From Bacteroides cutis (GTDB lineage Bacteria; Bacteroidota; Bacteroidia; Bacteroidales; Bacteroidaceae), in assembly GCF_900241005.1 (NCBI RefSeq), contig NZ_OEST01000002.1, positions 496,001-560,000 on the forward strand: a DNA stretch of 64,000 nt, written 5' to 3'. Under the pieces are notes generated by a model. The model was not told the origin of the DNA, searched no databases, and saw nothing but the letters and a program-made list of their open reading frames with translations. This document shows, one piece after another, positions 53,968 through 62,444 of this stretch. Position numbers and translations under genes: made by a program. How positions within the stretch are numbered: the first letter of the stretch is position 1; the number at the start of each line of letters is the position of its first letter.

Positions 53968-55326
53968 ATGAAGAAGACAGTAATATATATCATATTGTCA
54001 GGATGGATGTTTGCCGGTTGTGGCACATACAGCCGGTATCATCGTCCTGACCTCTCAACGGAGAATCTGTATCGGGACGTACCGGCGGACATTGATACAA
54101 CGACCATCGCGTCCCTGTCGTGGCGGGAAATGTTTACCGACCCGAAACTCCAGTCCTTGATTGAAACCGGACTTGAACGGAACACAGACCTCAATGTGGC
54201 ACGGTTACGCGTGGAAGCGACAGAAGCCGTCCTGATGACTGCCAGACTATCATATCTTCCATCACTGGGACTGACTGCCGAAGGTAATGCCAATAAACAT
54301 GACGGAGCAACGGCAAAGACATATAATGTGGGAGCGTCGGCAAGCTGGGAACTGGACATCTTCGGCAAACTTACGGCGGCAAAGCGTGGTGCAGCCGCCG
54401 CGTTACAAGGAAGCCGTGCCTACCGGCAGGCCGTACAGACACAGCTTGTCGCCACTATTGCAGACAGTTACTACACCCTTGCCATGCTTGACGCACAAAT
54501 GGCAATAAGTAACCGGACTTTGGAGAACTGGCGGACTACCGTACGTACTCTTGAAGCGTTGAAAAAAGTGGGGAAATCAAACGAAGCCGGCGTATTGCAG
54601 GCAAAGGCGAACGTGATGCGACTCGAAGCATCCCTGTTATCCATACGCAAGAGTATTTCCGAAACAGAAAATGCCCTGTCTGCGATACTTGCCATGCCGT
54701 CACACTCGATTGGACGAAGTAATCTGGCCGAGGCTGCTTTCCCCGATACTGTCTCGATTGGAGTCCCTTTGCAACTGCTTTCCAACCGTCCCGACGTGCG
54801 TCAGGCTGAAATGGAACTGGCGCAGGCGTTCTACGCCACCAATGCGGCTCGTGCCGCCTTCTATCCCAATATTACCCTCTCGGGGACTCTTGGATGGACT
54901 AATAACGGCGGTGGCGTAATCGTAAATCCCGGACAATGGTTGCTCAATGCCATCGGTTCCCTGACACAGCCCTTATTCAACCGGGGCACAAACATCGCCA
55001 ACTTGAAGATAGCCAAAAGCCGTCAGGAAGAAGCCAAACTGTTGTTCCGGCAATCATTGCTGAACGCTGGAAAAGAAGTGAACGATGCTCTGACTGCATG
55101 GCAGACGGCAAAATCGCAAATTGAAATCAATGCTCGACAGGTTGAAACATTATGCGATGCTGTGCGAAAGACAGAATCGCTTATGCGTCATTCCAATGCC
55201 ACCTATCTGGAAGTGTTGACCGCCCAACAGTCTCTTCTCGAAGCGGAAGTGCAACAGCTACAAACTCGTTTTGAACGCATACAAAGTGTAATCAAACTTT
55301 ATCATGTGTTGGGAGGAGGAATGTAA
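53968..55326 (+). CDS. RND efflux outer-membrane channel lipoprotein (OprM/NodT family)
   Basis: A 452-aa TolC-like outer-membrane factor. Signal with lipobox VIYIILSGWMFAGCGTYSR (Cys about 18), then two repeats of helix-strand-helix typical of the OEP family: SLIETGLERNTDLNVARLRVEATEAVLMTARLSYLP and LSNRPDVRQAEMELAQAFYATNAARAAFYPNITLSGTLGW. The last helical pair ends in LLEAEVQQLQTRFERIQSVIKLYHVLGGGM. It starts directly at the end of the permease gene and completes the tripartite pump. Behind it, AT-rich sequence resumes. Confidence 0.93.
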   Translation: MKKTVIYIILSGWMFAGCGTYSRYHRPDLSTENLYRDVPADIDTTTIASLSWREMFTDPKLQSLIETGLERNTDLNVARLRVEATEAVLMTARLSYLPSLGLTAEGNANKHDGATAKTYNVGASASWELDIFGKLTAAKRGAAAALQGSRAYRQAVQTQLVATIADSYYTLAMLDAQMAISNRTLENWRTTVRTLEALKKVGKSNEAGVLQAKANVMRLEASLLSIRKSISETENALSAILAMPSHSIGRSNLAEAAFPDTVSIGVPLQLLSNRPDVRQAEMELAQAFYATNAARAAFYPNITLSGTLGWTNNGGGVIVNPGQWLLNAIGSLTQPLFNRGTNIANLKIAKSRQEEAKLLFRQSLLNAGKEVNDALTAWQTAKSQIEINARQVETLCDAVRKTESLMRHSNATYLEVLTAQQSLLEAEVQQLQTRFERIQSVIKLYHVLGGGM

Positions 55327-55447
55327 CTGCAATAAATAGAAAAATTTGAAATTATTATTAGTGTTATTCATCTCGGATATTTTTCGTGATTCTGCCGCAT
55401 GTAGATATTGTACGAAAGCAATATTTGGATTGTAAAATATCAAGCCA

Positions 55448-55681
55448 ATGAAAATACTTTTGCAGCATAAAATATTTATAGGATACTTTCTTTTAATGGC
55501 GATCATTGGCAGCATGGTCGCTATTGTTCTGCACGAGCGTAGTCGTGTACAGAAAATAGAGAATGAATCAATCGCTATTTTTCAAACCCAGCACAATATC
55601 AATACCACACACCGCTATGTGACCACGTTAGTAACTTATGGTGAATCCGTCATGGTATGGAATGATGAGGATTCTGGGTGA
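55448..55681 (+). pseudogene. rteA: rteA 5' fragment (sensor kinase N-terminus only)
   Basis: A 77-codon frame MKILLQHKIFIGYFLLMAIIG... with a first membrane helix and QTQHNINTTHRYVTTLVTYGESVMVWND, which is the N-terminal sensor part expected of RteA-type kinases. It stops abruptly at TGA 55679-55681, where MacB-like sequence begins. The rest of the sensor, its kinase and receiver, and the following rteB are missing. RteA/RteB are the tetracycline-responsive regulators in CTnDOT, encoded after tetQ. Identification as RteA rests on this position and recall of the family start. Confidence 0.65.
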
Positions 55682-56721
55682 AGTATAAGAATATCAGAGA
55701 AGGGGAACAATTGCATTTCGATTTGCATTTTCTTAACCGCATAAAGAAACAGTTCCCGGGGATAAAAGCTATTTCGCCTGAAATAACAGGACCTTATTCG
55801 CAAGTGATGAATAAAGCTAAAAGCGGACTTTTTAAGATTATAGGAATCAATGAAAACTATATGGGAATTAAGATACTTAAAATCAACGAAGATGGACGAT
55901 ATTTTAATAAAGGAGATGACGAGAATACCCGTAATGTTACCATTATCGGCGAAAATGTCAGTACGACCTTATTTAATAATCAAAAAGCGTTGGGTAAGTC
56001 GATCAACATTGCCGGTATTGATTTTAAGGTGATAGGCGTACTAAAGAATGATGATATTTTCAGCGCTTCGGAAATCAATTCGGTATATGTGCCCTTCTCA
56101 AGTTACATAAACTGTATTGACAATAAGACTCCATTGCGCGCTTTCTGTTTATATCTGAACAAAGAAGTTGATTCCAAGCGATTTGAGAATGAGCTGAGAG
56201 CCTTCATCGCTAATAAATACCAATTTGCTTATTCTGATAAGCAAGCCTTACAGATAATCAATTTTGAGACACAAACATCTGCTTTTGAGGGACTCTTTGA
56301 TGGATTGAAAATGTTTATCTGGATCGTAGGAATTTGTTTTCTGATAAGTGGTATTGTTGGAGTAAGCAACATCATGTTTGTCGTGATCAAAGAAAGGAGT
56401 AGCGAAATAGGCATCCGTAAGGCTGTAGGAGCAACTCCTAAATCCATTCTTGTGTTAATGCTGACGGAATCTGTCATCATAACTGTAATCTCCGGTATCA
56501 TCGGATTGATATCAGGTGCAGCTATTCTTGAGATTATAAATTGGTTGCTCGAAAGCGCCCGTCACGCGACAATGATAAAGCATGCAGAAATAGATATAAA
56601 TGTAGCTGTTCTCGCTTTGGTTATCTTGATTTTGTCCGGTGTCATTGCCGGAGCATTTCCGGCTATGAAAGCATCTGTTATACAACCCATTGACGCCATT
56701 AGAAACGAAAATATAGGATAA
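55678..56721 (+). pseudogene. macB-like permease fragment, N-terminus missing
   Basis: A 347-codon frame starting (GTG) exactly at the rteA break. It has the second part of a MacB periplasmic core domain (FPGIKAISPEITGPYSQVMN; GIDFKVIGVLKND) and the complete C-terminal FtsX part with three helices and the signature ERSSEIGIRKAVGATPKSIL. The N-terminal helix and first part of the periplasmic domain are absent, and no ABC ATPase gene is next to it. It may be translated but is unlikely to work as a permease. Confidence 0.7.
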
Positions 56722-56972
56722 TGAAGACATTTAAGATTATATTAATTTGCATCTTTTCCGCCACACTGGCATTTGTTGCTTTTCGTTCTTCGCTAAGAGG
56801 TACAAAGGCAATTTACGAAACTACACAACCACAATATCGCGAGATCAAAGAGGAAATAAACATATCCGGCAATGTTTTTCCGATGAAGGAGATCGAAATA
56901 AAATCGCAGATATCGGGAGTCCTGGACAAGATTAATGTTTCGATAGGAGATAAAGTGCGCATAGGAGATTAA
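56721..56972 (+). pseudogene. macA/HlyD-like adaptor fragment, C-terminus missing
   Basis: An 83-codon frame beginning at the stop of the MacB fragment (TAATG overlap). It shows a membrane anchor (FKIILICIFSATLAFVAF) and the first half of a lipoyl domain (EINISGNVFPMKEIEIKSQISGVLDKINVSIGDKVRIGD), then stops. Normal adaptors of this type have 350-420 residues. The break near 56970 marks the end of the inserted AT-rich segment. Confidence 0.7.
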
Positions 56973-57016
56973 ATATAAATTCAAGCAATCATAGCCCGTA
57001 ATTCACTGAATTTGGC

Positions 57017-57024
57017 TATCTTTG
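57017..57024 (+). promoter_or_regulatory. -7 box before the palindromic RNA region
   Basis: TATCTTTG at 57017-57024 predicts a start near 57030. No TTTG at 19-21 nt upstream. Confidence 0.5.
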
Positions 57025-57030
57025 CATAAC

Positions 57031-57246
57031 ATTTGAGAAAAACGGCGATTGGCAGGAGCTTTTCGCCGCCAACATATAGGATAAGACCGCAAGGCGTTTC
57101 AAGCGAAAATCTGGTAAATTGGAACTACGGAGACGATTGCGTGATGCTTATGCTATGCTTACGCATAGCGTGCATTCACGTACTCTCCGTAAAGGCTTTA
57201 CCAGAGCCATCGCTTGAAGGTAGTGTGAATTGCACGCTACTTTTTT
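57031..57246 (+). ncRNA. Candidate structured non-coding RNA with nested 120-bp palindrome
   Basis: Between a -7 box and a terminator, five nested arm pairs form one long imperfect hairpin: TTCAAGCGA 57098-57106 / TCGCTTGAA 57210-57218; TCTGGTAAA 57110-57118 / TTTACCAGA 57197-57205; TACGGAGA 57126-57133 / TCTCCGTA 57184-57191; CGTGATGC 57140-57147 / GCATTCACG 57172-57180; GCTATGC 57152-57158 / GCATAGC 57163-57169, loop TTAC. A small GGCGA/TCGCC hairpin precedes it. TAGCGTGCATTCAC (57167-57179) could instead pair with GTGAATTGCACGCTA near 57225-57239, so two folds are possible. No matching known RNA class is recognised. An 82-codon open frame across it lacks coding character. Confidence 0.5.
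57220..57246 (+). terminator. Intrinsic terminator before the DHFR-like gene
   Basis: GTAGTGTG (57220-57227), loop AATTG, CACGCTAC (57233-57240) with one G-U, followed by TTTTTT (57241-57246). It ends 27 nt before the ATG at 57274 and could act as an attenuator for that gene. Confidence 0.75.
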
Positions 57247-57273
57247 ACCCTTGCCTAACGAAAGGAAACGATT

Positions 57274-57696
57274 ATGGGTAAAGTTCAGATTCTCGCCGTA
57301 CTGACGATGGACGGATGTCTTTCTTCAGAGTTATATGATAAAGCACATCAGGATTTGTGCCTTGACCGTTGCGGTCTTGATGAAATCAGGAAGAAAGCCT
57401 TTTACCGTGTGACACCGGACTATTCCATTTCAATGCTGCACGAATGGAGAAAAGACTGCACAAACATCCGTTACCTCGCGGAAGCCACACCGGACACGGC
57501 AGACTATATAAACGGACTGCTGCGGATGCACGCTGTGGATGAAATCATACTATACACCGTTCCTTTCATATCCGGAAGCGGACGACATTTTTTTAAGTCG
57601 GCTCTGCCAGAGCAACACTGGACGCTTTCCTCTTTGAAAAGCTATCCCAACGGTGTATGTCGCATTATCTATATCCTTGATAAAAAAGCAAGATAG
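57274..57696 (+). CDS. Dihydrofolate reductase / RibD C-terminal-like protein
   Basis: A 140-aa protein beginning MGKVQILAVLTMDGCLSSELYD, the opening of the RibD C-terminal/DHFR-like reductase family (VAxSLDG pattern with an Asp-Gly). The middle has few conserved residues, and the end carries VDEIILYTVPFISGSGRHFF, similar to the NADPH-binding GSGxxLF block. At 140 aa it is shorter than usual family members (about 175-220), so activity is uncertain. It stands just before rteC and behind a structured leader; similar genes are known near rteC in CTnDOT-like elements. Confidence 0.65.
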   Translation: MGKVQILAVLTMDGCLSSELYDKAHQDLCLDRCGLDEIRKKAFYRVTPDYSISMLHEWRKDCTNIRYLAEATPDTADYINGLLRMHAVDEIILYTVPFISGSGRHFFKSALPEQHWTLSSLKSYPNGVCRIIYILDKKAR

Positions 57697-57818
57697 CCAA
57701 AATGTGCGGCAAGCATACATTTCTATTTTCAGGAATAGAATAAATGTTCCGATTACAAACAATTTAAGTCGGAGATAATTTGTCCTTGTGAAAAAATACT
57801 GAATTTTATACCTCTGAA

Positions 57819-57855
57819 ATCCAGCACTTTGTAAAATTGAGTGTTGGATTTTTTA
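57819..57855 (+). terminator. Terminator between the DHFR-like gene and rteC
   Basis: ATCCAGCACT (57819-57828) pairs with AGTGTTGGAT (57840-57849), one G-U, followed by TTTTTTATTTT. The 57697-57818 stretch holds nothing else recognisable. Confidence 0.8.
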
Positions 57856-57934
57856 TTTTCTGCCGCGTTTTTTGCCAATTATATTCATGTGCGCACGCAG
57901 AAAACAAAGTGTAATTTTCAAAATTGACAGAACC

Positions 57935-58540
57935 ATGAATTATTTCTTGCTGGCGGAAACCGACTTTTTCCGCCTGATAAACGAAGCCGGCGACTGCAAT
58001 ATGGAAACGGCATACACGGCTTTCGCCACCCAAGTGATCGAACTGTGCAACGGCGGCATGGACATGAACCTTACCGTCATCGCGCTTGCCTACATCGAAA
58101 TCGAGTTGCAGCACCATCCCGTACGTAATCTGTCAGAAGAAAAAAGAGAGATTGCCGCCTACGTCAGCAAGGCTCTGTCTTTCGTAAGAAAGATGCAGAA
58201 ATTCCTTGCCACGCCCCAAGTGCCACCACTAATATCCGCCAACAACGCAACAGAAACCACCGCCAGCCTTCTTCAATGGACGGGCAATGCCATCGACCTC
58301 GTGGAACTTATCTACGGCATAGACGTGATGGGCTGCATCAACAACGGCAATATGCCGCTCAAACAGCTCGCCCCACTTCTCTATAAGATATTCGGGGTTG
58401 ATTCTAAAGACTGCTACCGCTTCTACACTGATATCAAACGCCGGAAGAACGAAAGCCGCACCTACTTCCTTGACAAAATGCAGGAAAAACTGAACGAGAA
58501 GATGCTCCGTGACGAAGAGATGGAGCGTATGAGAAGATAG
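57935..58540 (+). CDS. rteC: RteC, activator of excision genes
   Basis: A 201-aa protein from the ATG at 57935 (MNYFLLAETDFFRLINEAG); an in-frame start at 57872 is possible but close to the terminator. It is mostly helical, with LTVIALAYIEIELQHHP and a C-terminal LAPLLYKIFGVDSKDCYRFYTDIKRRKNESRTYFLDKM that suits a winged-helix DNA-binding half. RteC in CTnDOT activates the xis2c-xis2d-orf3-exc operon and is itself activated by RteB. TAATTTTC at 57912-57919 is a near -7 box. Without RteA/RteB in this window its control must differ. Confidence 0.85.
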   Translation: MNYFLLAETDFFRLINEAGDCNMETAYTAFATQVIELCNGGMDMNLTVIALAYIEIELQHHPVRNLSEEKREIAAYVSKALSFVRKMQKFLATPQVPPLISANNATETTASLLQWTGNAIDLVELIYGIDVMGCINNGNMPLKQLAPLLYKIFGVDSKDCYRFYTDIKRRKNESRTYFLDKMQEKLNEKMLRDEEMERMRR

Positions 58541-58562
58541 ACTAAGAATCCCTAAAGAATAA

Positions 58563-58600
58563 CGGGCGGAGCAAGTTTGATACTTTGTTCCGCCCGCTTT
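58563..58600. terminator. Bidirectional terminator between rteC and mobC
   Basis: CGGGCGGAGCAAG and CTTTGTTCCGCCCG form a GC-rich stem around a short loop, followed by CTTTC. It serves the two convergent genes. Confidence 0.75.
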
Positions 58601-58621
58601 CATTGCCTCACGTCAGCCCGG

Positions 58622-60631
58622 TTATTTCTGCTGTAACAGGTGTTTCAGATTGTCGTCGTTGGCAATCCGCTCCAGTTCCTCCTGAACAATCTGCTTGACT
58701 TCCTCCTTGATGCGCCTGTAATTCGCCTGCACCGTTTCCTTCATGTGGTCGTTGCCATCCTCGTCCGTGAAGTCGGTAATGACGGGTATCTTCTTGTAGG
58801 CTTTTTCCTCGCGTTTCACCTTCTCTGCATCCACGACAATCTCGCAGTGAAAAATCTTCTGTTCAATGCGCTCGTTGAAGTTATCGGACACAGAACCGAC
58901 AAACATTCCCTGCGTCAAGCCGGAAATCTTGCTGGGCGGGATAAGCGCGTCCATCTGCGTATTGATAGAGGTGGAAACGTCCTGCCGGTTGATGGAAATG
59001 GACTGCCGTTTCTGCAAGACCTTTCCGAAGCGTTCGGATAGCGTCTTGGCGGTTTCACCCACCACCTGCCCGGAGAAGATATTACCGACGGTGTTCATCA
59101 CGACTTTAGCTTCCTTATCGCCATAGTCGCGCACCAACTGGCTGAAATCCTGAAAGCCCAGACACACGGCAACCTTGTTGCTTCGTGCGGTGGCAATAAG
59201 GTTGTCCAGCCCCTTGAAATATATCGTCGGTAGTTCATCTATAATGACCGACGACTTCAGCATCCCCTTCTTGTTGATGAGCTTTACGATACGGGAGTTA
59301 TACAGACCGAGAGCCGCACCATAAATATTCTGACGGTCGGGATTGTTACCCACGCACAGGATTTTCGGCTCTTCGGGATTGTTGATATCCAGCGTAAACT
59401 CGCTGTCCGACATTACCCAATAGAGTTGCGGGGAAATCATGCGCGAGAGCGGAATTTTCGCCGATGCTATCTGCCCTTGAAGCTGCTCAGCCGCCCCACC
59501 GAGCCAAGCATCCATGAATGGTGAGAGGTAGTTTTCAAGTTCGGGATATGAAGAAAGAATCGGGAAAATATCCTCGTAACGGCGGTTCAGGAACTCAATG
59601 GCATGGGGAAACGTGCAATACTTACCACCCTTATAGATTTTGAGATACCATATAATACTGGCAAACAAGATAATAGGTGATTCCACGAAGAAGTCACCCT
59701 GCTTCTGCACCCACGTTTTATTGAGATTGAGCATAATCGTGTACGCACTCTCGTAAGCGTCTGTAATATCCTCCATGAAATCCGGGTGAATGGGATTGCA
59801 CCGATGAGAGCGTCGCGGGTCGTCGAAGTTGATCACATAGAACTTCGGCTTTACCTTGTAGCCGTCCGGGTGGTTCAGCAAATGGTTGTAGGCAATAGTA
59901 GATAGGTCGGGATACTTGAAATCGTAGATGTATTGACTAAAGCCCTTTTCAATCTGTTGCTTGATAAAATTGTTTACCACGGCATAGGACTTGCCGCTGC
60001 CCGGCGTACCCAACACGATGGACGCACGGAAGGGATTAACTACATTGATCCAACCGTTGTTCCAGCGTTTCCTGTAATAGAAACGTGTCGGCAGATTGAC
60101 CGAATACTCACTTTCTATGAGCCGTGTTTCCTGCATGAAACTCTCGTTCTCGTTGTTGAATACATCGTCCATGAGGTTGTGCTTCAACAGGCGGCTCATC
60201 CACAGACCACCCATCAACAGGCAGACATAGCCCGTTCCAATGGTAAGGACATACAGTCCCGTCACCGCTTCAAGCGGCAGCGGCAGGGGCAGCAACCACC
60301 AGTTCAGGAAAAACAGCACGAACCCGACGGCAAATGCTGTCCAGATTCTCCCCCAAGTGATTTTCTCACCCTTGACACCCTTCGTACCCAGACAGGACAA
60401 GGCAAGCAAAAGGACGGAAAACAGCTTCGTGTAGAGAATGGAATGGAACAGCCCCGCCGTGCGGTCGAAGTTCAGAAGGATTTTGTCCACCACGCCGATG
60501 TTCACGCCCCACAGCCGGATGGCTTCGTAGCAGAACCAGTACACGTTCATGACCACTAAAATGATACTCACGGCACGCAGAAAATCCATGATTTTCGCCA
60601 ATGCCCTCAAATCGTCTTCTTGTTGTGACAT
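58622..60631 (-). CDS. mobC: MobC, VirD4/TraG-type coupling protein
   Basis: A 669-aa inner-membrane ATPase that brings the relaxase-DNA complex to the mating channel. Three to four N-terminal helices (residues 15-150), Walker A IVLGTPGSGKSYAVVN near residue 211 and Walker B SSVIIDELPTIYFKG near 430. The TraG signature NKVAVCLGFQDFSQLVRDYG and a C-terminal coiled, charged tail follow. Length and order (mobA-mobB-mobC) match CTnDOT. It is 30 nt downstream of mobB. Confidence 0.9.
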   Translation of the reverse strand: MSQQEDDLRALAKIMDFLRAVSIILVVMNVYWFCYEAIRLWGVNIGVVDKILLNFDRTAGLFHSILYTKLFSVLLLALSCLGTKGVKGEKITWGRIWTAFAVGFVLFFLNWWLLPLPLPLEAVTGLYVLTIGTGYVCLLMGGLWMSRLLKHNLMDDVFNNENESFMQETRLIESEYSVNLPTRFYYRKRWNNGWINVVNPFRASIVLGTPGSGKSYAVVNNFIKQQIEKGFSQYIYDFKYPDLSTIAYNHLLNHPDGYKVKPKFYVINFDDPRRSHRCNPIHPDFMEDITDAYESAYTIMLNLNKTWVQKQGDFFVESPIILFASIIWYLKIYKGGKYCTFPHAIEFLNRRYEDIFPILSSYPELENYLSPFMDAWLGGAAEQLQGQIASAKIPLSRMISPQLYWVMSDSEFTLDINNPEEPKILCVGNNPDRQNIYGAALGLYNSRIVKLINKKGMLKSSVIIDELPTIYFKGLDNLIATARSNKVAVCLGFQDFSQLVRDYGDKEAKVVMNTVGNIFSGQVVGETAKTLSERFGKVLQKRQSISINRQDVSTSINTQMDALIPPSKISGLTQGMFVGSVSDNFNERIEQKIFHCEIVVDAEKVKREEKAYKKIPVITDFTDEDGNDHMKETVQANYRRIKEEVKQIVQEELERIANDDNLKHLLQQK

Positions 60632-60661
60632 ACATTGATTTTTTAATTGTTGATACTCTGA

Positions 60662-61909
60662 TTACATACCCAAGCCCTTGCGTTTTTTCTTCTTTTTGCG
60701 CTTCATCGCCCGGATGAAGGCTTCCTCTTCAGCGTCCACTGCCGGACCTTCGGGGGCAAACAGGTTCATGCCGCTGGAATGGCTTTCGTATTCCCCTCCG
60801 GAATATCCTTGCCTGTTCTCCAGTTCCTCCACCGGAACGGAGAGCGGAATCGGCGGCTGTCCGGCATAAGGCAGCGTGAAGTGTTCCTGCAAGGCGTTGG
60901 CAGAAAGTTCCTTGCCCATGCGTGAGCCGTTTAACACGCAGCCCGTGCGGTGGTCGATGAACGTGGCTCCATAGATGCGCCCTTCCTCCGTGTAGCGTAG
61001 CACGGTGTCGATGCCCTTCCTTTTGAGCGTGGCAACAAACTTCTCCTTGTCATACGTGCCTTCCAGCACGGAAAAGACGGTGCGTTTCGTCATGTCAGCA
61101 AGTTTCCTGTCCTTAATCTCCTGCTTGGAACGGGCAAACTTCTTCTGTACGGCTTCATAGCCGACGGACTTCCCGAACAGTGAGGACTTGAAAGGATTAC
61201 CGACCTTGTTACCCTTATCGTCCGTGACGGAATAGACCAGCCCGTGATACTCACGTCCGCGCACATTGCCATGCGCTTCCTCCACCGTCATATTATATAA
61301 GGAAAGAAGGGCGCGGTATTCGCCCATCGTCTGAAACTTGTATCTGCGGTTCAGTTCTCTAATCAGATTCCCCGCCTGCTTCTTCACGTCGCCCGCAGAA
61401 GCGTCCACTTTGCGCAGCGGCGTATCAAGACGGCGGTTCTTGCGTTCCGCGTCGTGCAGCCCGTATTTCCGTTCCAGTTCGCGTGTTATCTGCTTGCTCC
61501 GGTAAAAGTTATTCCGGGTGTCTATGCTCCTGCCTTCCTCGTCCACCCTGACCGTCACAATATGCAGATGGTGGCGGTCGATGTCCTCATGCTTGAAAAC
61601 GAGATACGGCTGGTTGCCGAACCCCATCTTCTCCAGATACTCCCGTGCGATGTCCTGAAGTTCTGTGTCCGTCAAAATATCGTCGGGATGCGGATTGAGC
61701 GAGATATGCACCACCGGTTTCTTCACCTTCGACCGCACGGGCATCAGAGCGAGAAAGTCCTCCATAGCCCGGTGGATATCCACCGTCCCCGAACCGTCAT
61801 TGTAGATGCGGTTGGTTGTCAGAAGCCGCCCTTTCGCCTCGTTGATCTTTTCCCCGTTGTAGGCAAGTGCGCCGTACAACGAGTTTCCTACACTGATTTT
61901 TGCGACCAT
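60662..61909 (-). CDS. mobB: MobB relaxase
   Basis: A 415-aa relaxase that nicks oriT and stays bound through a tyrosine. The MobP/Bacteroides-type N-terminal domain has VGNSLYGALAYNGEKINEAKG (candidate Tyr in LYGAL/LAYNGEK), PVVHISLNPHPDDILTD and the metal-binding histidine motif HEDIDRHHLHIVTVRVDEEG near residue 130. A C-terminal part of lower complexity ends in a Lys-rich stretch (MKRKKKKKRKG). It overlaps the mobA stop by 22 nt, so translation is coupled. Confidence 0.88.
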   Translation of the reverse strand: MVAKISVGNSLYGALAYNGEKINEAKGRLLTTNRIYNDGSGTVDIHRAMEDFLALMPVRSKVKKPVVHISLNPHPDDILTDTELQDIAREYLEKMGFGNQPYLVFKHEDIDRHHLHIVTVRVDEEGRSIDTRNNFYRSKQITRELERKYGLHDAERKNRRLDTPLRKVDASAGDVKKQAGNLIRELNRRYKFQTMGEYRALLSLYNMTVEEAHGNVRGREYHGLVYSVTDDKGNKVGNPFKSSLFGKSVGYEAVQKKFARSKQEIKDRKLADMTKRTVFSVLEGTYDKEKFVATLKRKGIDTVLRYTEEGRIYGATFIDHRTGCVLNGSRMGKELSANALQEHFTLPYAGQPPIPLSVPVEELENRQGYSGGEYESHSSGMNLFAPEGPAVDAEEEAFIRAMKRKKKKKRKGLGM

Positions 61910-62316
61910 TTTTCCTGCATCTCTCTTGAAAGTTCCACAATCCGGCGGCTCAGTTTCACGAGTTCGACGGTCTGTTGCTCCAGCTTGTAGAGCAACGCCA
62001 TCGCCTTTTTCTCGGAAAAATGCAGCCTCAGTTCCTTCACGACTTGGTTGTAGTTCGTGCCTATCGCGCGGAACTGCGCATGAAAATCGGACAGTTTGGT
62101 GTAGTAATCCACCAGCGTCTTGTCCACTTTCAGCACTTTGAACGGCTGCCCGAAGAAGTGCGCTTTCAGGAAGACCGACTTGGCGTAAACGCCCGACTTC
62201 TCGAACATGGAGAGGAAACGGTTGTGTTCCTCCTCGCTGAAACGGACGGTGTAGCGGAACACCGCCGGATCGAGTTTGGGATTTCTCCCGCCTTTGTTTC
62301 TTCTTTTTTCACTCAT
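61888..62316 (-). CDS. mobA: MobA, relaxosome accessory protein
   Basis: A 142-aa basic protein: KRRNKGGRNPKLDPAVFRYTVRFSEEEHNRFLSMFEKSGVYAKSVFLKAHFFG suggests a ribbon-helix-helix DNA-binding start as in MobC/TraY-type accessory proteins, followed by a coiled-coil helix (LYKLEQQTVELVKLSRRIVELSREMQEKW). It probably binds oriT beside MobB. The ATG at 62316 follows a copy of the start-site element by 2 nt. First gene of the mobA-mobB-mobC operon. Confidence 0.85.
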   Translation of the reverse strand: MSEKRRNKGGRNPKLDPAVFRYTVRFSEEEHNRFLSMFEKSGVYAKSVFLKAHFFGQPFKVLKVDKTLVDYYTKLSDFHAQFRAIGTNYNQVVKELRLHFSEKKAMALLYKLEQQTVELVKLSRRIVELSREMQEKWSQKSV

Positions 62317-62335
62317 ATTACTTTGGATTTAGCGG
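62317..62335 (-). promoter_or_regulatory. Copy 4 of the start-site element (mobA)
   Basis: On the minus strand CCGCTAAATCCAAAGTA (62335-62319) ends 2 nt before the ATG at 62316 with only AT between. It pairs with the rteR-like RNA with one G-U and no mismatch. Confidence 0.62.
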
Positions 62336-62444
62336 TTTGACGGCATAAGCCGCCGCTTCGAGGCACAGCACCGCAGGTTTGAGAGGCTTCCCGACTTCGG
62401 AGGGTAAGCCCGCCCCCCTGCAAGGGCAAGGCGTTTTCGTGGCT

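Noticed and set aside
55448-56721. A single intact gene (sensor fused to permease)
   Set aside because: The rteA-like frame ends in TGA at 55679-55681 and the MacB part is in another frame, so no fusion protein is made.
57033-57281. 82-codon open frame across the palindromic region
   Set aside because: The sequence is explained by nested pairing and ends in a terminator; the frame starts from a rare start codon.
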